Notes under the pieces: model-generated | The model's input: only the letters and a program-made list of their open reading frames with translations | What the model was told of the DNA's origin: nothing | The model's database searches: none | In this document: piece after piece, positions 58,440-64,000 of the stretch | Layout of the letters: the number at the start of each line of letters is the position of its first letter | How positions within the stretch are numbered: the first letter of the stretch is position 1 | Position numbers and translations under genes: made by a program | From: Desulfolinea sp050305405 | GTDB taxonomy: Bacteria > Chloroflexota > Anaerolineae > Anaerolineales > Villigracilaceae | Direction of reading: 5' to 3' | Assembly: GCA_050305405.1 (NCBI GenBank) | Contig: JBNLFG010000009.1 | Coordinates: forward strand, 1 to 64,000 | Length of the DNA: 64,000 bases

Positions 58440-61400
58440 ATGAATTCACGCCTCAACAAGGTCACATCAGCAATATTACTTACACTCATTATTAGCTTGA
58501 CTCTGTTCCAAAGTGGGGCCGCTCAAAACAACTCTCTCGCCCAACAAGAAAAGGGAGAGCCTGAGCGCGGTTATAACCCTGAGACAGGCCGATTGGCCTT
58601 TATTGGCGGCGATACACCGATCGTGGTTGAGAGCTTATCGGGACAGGCATTACGAGAGTTATCACCTGAGCAGCAGGCCATGGAAGTGGCCAAAATCTAC
58701 GCACCTGAGTTCGGCGTACAGTACCCAGTCCGTGAATTACAGGCGATAAATACGCGCTCCGTTGGCACTAGACGCTCTGTGACGCGCTACCAGCAAACCT
58801 ATCAAGGCATTCCTATTCTGGCAGGCGAGATGATCGTTAATCTCGATGACAGTGGACGCTTGCTCTCCATGAGCGGAGAAGTCTCTCCGAAGCTGTCTCT
58901 GGACACAACCCCAGTCATTTCCGCTGAAGAAGCGCACGAAACTGCTCTCGGGGTGATGGCCAGACAGTACCAAGAAGAGCCATCAGCTTTTGAAGCAACC
59001 GAACCGGAACTCTGGATATTCGATGAATCGCTGCTCAAGAGCAGTACTCGCGCCACGGAACTGGTCTGGCGCATGGATGTTAGCGCTGTTGACATCGGCA
59101 CGCCAGTCCGTGAGATGGTTTTGGTGAATGCACACACAGGTGGTGTTAGTTTGCACTTTAATCAGATCGATACCGCGTGGAATAATACAGAAAGCAAAAC
59201 CGAGCAACAGCAAACAAGCAATACTTGGTATGTTTCAACAACAGGGGATGATGCGAATGACTGTCTCACTGCCATTACGCCTTGTGCCACGATCAATGGA
59301 GCTATTGCTAAAGCCGTCAATGGAGACACTATCAATGTGACAAGTGGAAGCTATATAGCCACAGGTAATGAAGTTGTGAAAATAGATAAGGATATTGTTC
59401 TTTATGGCGGATGGAATTCAGATTTTAGCGAACAAACAGGATACTCTACTTTAAACGGTGAAAATACCCGTCGAGGCATAACAGTTGGTAAAGACTGTGG
59501 TTGCACACCCCAGCAAGCAGTAAACACAATAATTGATCATTTTGAAATAAACAATGGAAATGGACCTTCATCTGGTTATTTTAGTGGCTCTGCGGCAGCA
59601 ATACTTGGAGATCATCACGGAAATATTACGATCCAAAACAGCTCAATCCATAACAATGAAAATGATGCTTCGGGAGCAGGGGTAATTTACTCATATTACG
59701 GTAAGAGAGTTACTCTCGTAAATAGTACAATAGGGAATAATGGCGGGTCAGGATTACAGGCATGGATGACAAATGGCATATATTTACGTAATGCTACAAT
59801 AGCAAACAACTATCAGAGTGGCGGGGCAGGAGGAGGTATTGATTTTAGAGCAAACCCCTTCCGTACAAATTCATTGGAAATACAAAACACCATCATTGCC
59901 AACAACTCATCACCAACAAGCCCCGATTGTTACACAAAAGATATAGCTGTTTCATCAAGTGGATACAACTTAATTGAAAATGTTACAGGATGCAATTTCT
60001 CAGCAACAACAGGAGACATTACAGGTGTAGACCCCAAGCTTAGTGCGTTTGTAACATCCTCAGGTGTTTTTCAACCAACTCCAGGGAGCCCAGTAATAGA
60101 TGCTGGCAACCCTGCAACTCCTGGCAGTGGAGGAAATGCCTGTGAAGCAACGGATCAGCTAAGCACATCCCGTCCAATTGATGGCAGTGAAGACACAATA
60201 GCTATTTGCGATATTGGCGCATATGAAACTGACCCACCAGCACCTCCAGTTGCAACAAGTATCGATGTAAGCAATGGCTCAGACCAAATAGCGGTTACGT
60301 CGACGGCATTTGCAAACCATCTGGCCGCCTTGGTAAAAGATCAATACGGACTACCTTCTGCTGGAGCAACAGTGACTTTCACAGCCCCCGCGAGCGGTGC
60401 AAGTGGGACTTTTTCAGATACAGCAACTCATCAAATGATCGCAACTACAGATAGCAACGGATTAGCAACGGCATCTACCTTTACAGCTAACGGTACTATA
60501 GGAAGTTACCTTATAGAAGCAAGTGCTTCCGGCGTGGTAACAACCGCGAACTACCAGCTAGAAAATATTATTCCTAGCCCAACAACCATTATTGTTCAAA
60601 GTGGTTCAGATCAAAACACGCAAATCAACACTTCTTTTTCAGAACCACTAATAGCACTTGTCAAAGATCAATTAGGTGACCCCGTTTCAGGAGTAACCGT
60701 TACCTTTACCGCCCCAGCAAGCGGTGCAAGCAGCGTTTTCAGTGATTCTGGAACGAACATTTCAACGGCTGATACCGATGCGAATGGTGTTGCCACATCA
60801 GCCACTTTTACGGCGAACTCAATAGGTGGAAATTATATTATTGAGGCTGCATCAACAGAAATCGCAACACCCGCTGAGTTTCAAACAAAAAACTCCATCC
60901 CTTGGTATGTTTCTACTGCAGGGAACGATTCCAATAATTGTCTGTCCCCAACCGCCCCCTGCGCCACGCTCGCTACTACAATTGGAAAGTCTGGCGCAAA
61001 TGATATGATTTATGTAACTAAAGGAATATACACCATACCATCTACTCTATCCATATCTGAAGATCTAACGCTCTCCGGCGGTTGGGACAATAGTTTCACT
61101 TCACAAACAGGGTTTACCAGAATAGACGGCATCGACAACACATACAATGGCTTTAATATCGATAATTCCAATGTCTCTTTGTCACGATTCATCATCGAAA
61201 ATAGCAATTATGGGATTCGACACGTTGGCGGAAACTTATATTTTACTCAAGGAGCTTTGATCAATAATAGAAATGGTTTGAGTAATAGCGGCAATGGTGA
61301 TGTTTTTTTGATCAATGTAACAATAAGCGGTAACACCCCTCTTGGCACAGTAGGGAGTGCAATATCGAACGGAAGCGGAACTGTTGACATAAGATCGTCA

Positions 61401-64000
61401 ACCATCACAAACAATCATGGAAATTACAACTGGACAATTTATTCTGTGAACAGTTCTGCTTTTATAGAAATTAGAAACACCATATTAGCGGGAAATAACA
61501 CAGGATATGGAGATTGTTATGTAAGTGTTACAAGTGAGAACATGATATCTCATGGATATAACATTTTTGATTCGTCTCCCGTCTGCTATGGCTCATCAAA
61601 ATTCACGCCTGATTTATCTGACATGGTTGGGATTGACCCTAAACTGGGAGCTTTATTATCCGAAGGCTATCACCCACTTTTGCCAGACAGCCCCGCAATT
61701 GATGCAGGGAATCCCGCAATCCCTGGTACAGGTAGTACAGCTTGTGAAGCTACCGATCAATTAGGAAGAGCAAGGCCAATCGACGGAGACAACGATACTG
61801 TTGCCATCTGTGATATTGGTGCTTACGAAACCAATATACCTACATCCGCAACTGCAACATATGTTGAAGTATCCAACGGTTCACCGCAATTCACTGCACT
61901 CAACACAAGCTTCGGCAACCCTTTGATTGTAAAGGTAAGAGATCAATACGGGCTTCCATTTGCGGGGGCTGATGTTATTTTTACCGCACCCGATAATGGG
62001 GCCAGCGGCATATTCTCAGATACATTAGCTCAACAAACTATTGCCACGACAAATAGTAATGGTTTGGCAACTGCTTCAACTCTTACAGCAAACAATACGG
62101 AAGGGTTATATCTTGTCAACGCAACTGTTAGTGGGGCCGGAACATCAGCTCAATTTAAACTGGAGAATTATGCACCGTCCCCAACAACTTTATCTGTAAA
62201 TAATGGTAGTCATCAAGAAGCTATCACCTATGCTGAATATCAAAACCCCTTAAGTGTTTTATTAGTTGACCAAAAAGATCAGCCCATGCAAGGCGCTACC
62301 GTTATGTTCACAGCACCTTCTAGCGGAGCAAGCGGACTCTTCAACGATTCCGGCACAATAACCACAATAGCAATAACTGACGCTAACGGTATTGCAACAA
62401 GTGCAACCTTTACAGCAAATGCTACCGAGGGAGCTTATATCGTCGACGCCACTGTTTCCGGCATAGGGACCCCAACAGAATTTCAGCTTGAAAACTATGT
62501 ACCAACGCCAACAACCATTACATATCACAGTGGTGGTTATCAGAGTACAACAATTTACACCGCTTTCTACGCATCATTAGAGGCTTTAGTTTCTGATCAG
62601 TTTGGTAATCCAATGCAGGATACTACGGTCACATTTACCGCAGCTCCTAGTAATTCGGTATCACCCAGCGGGGCATTTAGTGATACAGGCACAAAAACAA
62701 CATCGGCAATCACTGATGAAAACGGTATTGCAACATCAAGTACGTTTGTCGCAAATGGTAACTTAGGCGTTCACTATGTAGGCGCTACTGTCAACGGGCT
62801 TACAAACACAATAAGTTTTAGATTTGAAAACAAGCTCGGCGTAAAAATATTGACCCATACAATGAACCATAATAGCTCAATACTGCCTGGAACATTTCTG
62901 TGCGGAGAAACTCACCCTGAGTGTACAATTGGCACAAATCCCGATGCCGATTTAGCACACGAATATGCTTTTGATACCTATCTATATTATTTTAGTGAAC
63001 ATGGACGGCATAGCATTGATAACTCAGGGATGAAAATTACTTCAAGTGTCCAGTACGACACTAATTACGAAAATGCCTTTTGGAATAGCGAGCAAATGGT
63101 ATATGGCGACAATATGGTCACAGACGATATCGCAGCCCACGAAATGACCCATGGAGTCACCCAATATGAATCAAACCTGATCTACCTCTACCAATCCGGT
63201 GCGATCAACGAAGCGTTCTCCGATCTGTGGGGCGAATTTATCGACCAAACCAATGGAGCAGGCAATGATAGCGAGGCCGTCAAGTGGCTCATAGGTGAAG
63301 ATCTGGCTGGCGGAGCAGGTCGAAGCATGAGAAATCCCCCAGCTTATGGCGATCCGGACAAGATGACCAGCCCCCTTTTCCATACCAGTATGAGCGATAA
63401 TGGCGGTGTGCACCACAACAGCGGCATCAATAACAAAGCCGTTTATCTAATGGTCGAAGGCGGCAGCTTCAATGGCAAAACCATTTCAGGCATTGGCATC
63501 GACAAAACCGCAGCAATCTATTATGAAGTACAGACCAATCTGCTTGGCGCAGGCGCTAACTATACAGATCTCTATTACGCGCTCCAGCAGGCCTGTTCCA
63601 ACCTTATCGGAGGAGCAGAAGGCATTACAACCAATGATTGCGCTCAGGTCAGAAATGCAGCACAAGCAGTTGAAATGCACATCAAGCCCTCCCAAAGCTA
63701 TACAGCCATGCCGGATGCCTGTCCAACCGGCCTCTCTGAGAGCTACATCTTTTTTGATGATCTGGAGCACGGAACCACTAATTGGGGCAGCGGAGTCTTG
63801 TCTGGCAATAATGTTTGGTCACTCACATCCATAGGAATATCAAGCCCTGGGCACTCTATCTTTGGTCAAAATATTCCCAGCATCAGCGACAGCTATATTG
63901 CCATGACATCAGACCTGAGCTTGCCTGCAAACTCATCCTACAAGCTTTTCTTTAAGCATCTCTTTGGTCTTGAAGGGTATTACGACCAGAACGACAACCT
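58440..64000 (+). CDS. M4-family (thermolysin-like) metalloprotease with beta-helix and Ig-like insertions (3' end outside window)
   Basis: One open frame of at least 1,853 codons, cut by the window edge. ATG 58440 follows AGGAGG. Residues 1-28 are a signal peptide. Residues about 40-245 are an FTP/PepSY-type propeptide (RYQQTYQGIPILAGEMIVN, REMVLVNAHTGG). A beta-helix domain starts at residue 261 (WYVSTTGDDANDCL), two Big_1-type Ig-like repeats at about 603, a second beta-helix at about 820 (WYVSTAGNDSNNCL), and three more Ig-like repeats at about 1138-1463 (VRDQYGLPFAGADVIFTAP). The M4 catalytic domain follows with HEMTH (1567-1571), Glu1591 in NEAFSD and HHNSGINNKA near 1658. After about 1760 an MAM/jelly-roll-like domain (FDDLEHGTTNWGSG) begins. 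In ordinary M4 proteases propeptide and catalytic domain are adjacent. Confidence 0.87.
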   Translation, partial: MNSRLNKVTSAILLTLIISLTLFQSGAAQNNSLAQQEKGEPERGYNPETGRLAFIGGDTPIVVESLSGQALRELSPEQQAMEVAKIYAPEFGVQYPVRELQAINTRSVGTRRSVTRYQQTYQGIPILAGEMIVNLDDSGRLLSMSGEVSPKLSLDTTPVISAEEAHETALGVMARQYQEEPSAFEATEPELWIFDESLLKSSTRATELVWRMDVSAVDIGTPVREMVLVNAHTGGVSLHFNQIDTAWNNTESKTEQQQTSNTWYVSTTGDDANDCLTAITPCATINGAIAKAVNGDTINVTSGSYIATGNEVVKIDKDIVLYGGWNSDFSEQTGYSTLNGENTRRGITVGKDCGCTPQQAVNTIIDHFEINNGNGPSSGYFSGSAAAILGDHHGNITIQNSSIHNNENDASGAGVIYSYYGKRVTLVNSTIGNNGGSGLQAWMTNGIYLRNATIANNYQSGGAGGGIDFRANPFRTNSLEIQNTIIANNSSPTSPDCYTKDIAVSSSGYNLIENVTGCNFSATTGDITGVDPKLSAFVTSSGVFQPTPGSPVIDAGNPATPGSGGNACEATDQLSTSRPIDGSEDTIAICDIGAYETDPPAPPVATSIDVSNGSDQIAVTSTAFANHLAALVKDQYGLPSAGATVTFTAPASGASGTFSDTATHQMIATTDSNGLATASTFTANGTIGSYLIEASASGVVTTANYQLENIIPSPTTIIVQSGSDQNTQINTSFSEPLIALVKDQLGDPVSGVTVTFTAPASGASSVFSDSGTNISTADTDANGVATSATFTANSIGGNYIIEAASTEIATPAEFQTKNSIPWYVSTAGNDSNNCLSPTAPCATLATTIGKSGANDMIYVTKGIYTIPSTLSISEDLTLSGGWDNSFTSQTGFTRIDGIDNTYNGFNIDNSNVSLSRFIIENSNYGIRHVGGNLYFTQGALINNRNGLSNSGNGDVFLINVTISGNTPLGTVGSAISNGSGTVDIRSSTITNNHGNYNWTIYSVNSSAFIEIRNTILAGNNTGYGDCYVSVTSENMISHGYNIFDSSPVCYGSSKFTPDLSDMVGIDPKLGALLSEGYHPLLPDSPAIDAGNPAIPGTGSTACEATDQLGRARPIDGDNDTVAICDIGAYETNIPTSATATYVEVSNGSPQFTALNTSFGNPLIVKVRDQYGLPFAGADVIFTAPDNGASGIFSDTLAQQTIATTNSNGLATASTLTANNTEGLYLVNATVSGAGTSAQFKLENYAPSPTTLSVNNGSHQEAITYAEYQNPLSVLLVDQKDQPMQGATVMFTAPSSGASGLFNDSGTITTIAITDANGIATSATFTANATEGAYIVDATVSGIGTPTEFQLENYVPTPTTITYHSGGYQSTTIYTAFYASLEALVSDQFGNPMQDTTVTFTAAPSNSVSPSGAFSDTGTKTTSAITDENGIATSSTFVANGNLGVHYVGATVNGLTNTISFRFENKLGVKILTHTMNHNSSILPGTFLCGETHPECTIGTNPDADLAHEYAFDTYLYYFSEHGRHSIDNSGMKITSSVQYDTNYENAFWNSEQMVYGDNMVTDDIAAHEMTHGVTQYESNLIYLYQSGAINEAFSDLWGEFIDQTNGAGNDSEAVKWLIGEDLAGGAGRSMRNPPAYGDPDKMTSPLFHTSMSDNGGVHHNSGINNKAVYLMVEGGSFNGKTISGIGIDKTAAIYYEVQTNLLGAGANYTDLYYALQQACSNLIGGAEGITTNDCAQVRNAAQAVEMHIKPSQSYTAMPDACPTGLSESYIFFDDLEHGTTNWGSGVLSGNNVWSLTSIGISSPGHSIFGQNIPSISDSYIAMTSDLSLPANSSYKLFFKHLFGLEGYYDQNDN

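Noticed and set aside
1..64000. Prophage, transposase or integrase genes
   Set aside because: No recombinase, transposase or phage structural motif was seen in any plausible frame.

Overview
The window looks like a chromosomal contig of a Chloroflexota bacterium, most likely class Anaerolineae. This is inferred from gene content and protein style; no rRNA or ribosomal protein is present to prove it. Coding density is high and genes sit on both strands. Several genes have a TATAAT-like box only 6-8 nt before the start codon, which implies leaderless mRNAs. I see no prophage, insertion sequence or CRISPR array.

Region 1 (1-8.4 kb, + strand) is core metabolism: iscX, three complex I genes (nuoB, a nuoC-nuoD fusion, nuoI), an Mrp/ApbC Fe-S carrier, a RicT-like PSP1 protein, a PIG-L deacetylase, a DUF2785 protein and an M20 amidohydrolase. 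Region 2 (8.5-18.7 kb, - strand) has a membrane methyltransferase-like protein, an unknown one-TM protein, a HerA-like ATPase, an ECF sigma factor with a membrane-bound DUF5667/DUF5666 partner, a secreted DUF5666 Ser-Asp-repeat protein, and a tightly overlapping SDR / phospholipase-D lipoprotein / trypsin-like protease operon. MurJ and MurA follow as a convergent pair; MurA has Asp in place of the fosfomycin-reactive Cys.

Region 3 (21.9-33.9 kb, + strand) is the most unusual part. A prepilin peptidase is followed by a TadE protein with a long Ig-like repeat ectodomain, a fibronectin-III secreted protein, a plain TadE, and four tandem TadG-like paralogues. The fourth paralogue carries about 325 inserted residues made of 23 calcium-loop-like, Asp/His-rich 13-residue units. 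No Tad ATPase, secretin or Flp pilin lies in the window, so this may be a surface-assembly variant.

Region 4 (33.9-40.4 kb) has a glmS-type self-cleaving ribozyme with a large internal insertion, glmS, and two secreted beta-helix proteins. Between the two lies a remnant of the 3' end of a second glmS. Region 5 (40.5-50.5 kb) has a YgiQ radical SAM protein, a lipoprotein sulfatase and a polysaccharide-type set: NeuD-like acetyltransferase, GT4 glycosyltransferase, heparinase II/III-like protein, a HEPN-like protein and a two-domain oxidoreductase. Several of these genes contain short intergenic-type repeats in frame. Region 6 (50.8-58.2 kb) has an M29 aminopeptidase, rhodanese, a UPF0316 protein, alpha-glucan phosphorylase, LutA, a LutB-LutC fusion and tRNA-Glu(CTC). 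Region 7 (58.4 kb to the right edge) is one open reading frame of at least 1,853 codons: an M4 (thermolysin-family) metalloprotease whose propeptide and catalytic domain are separated by two beta-helix domains and five Ig-like repeats. It runs off the window.
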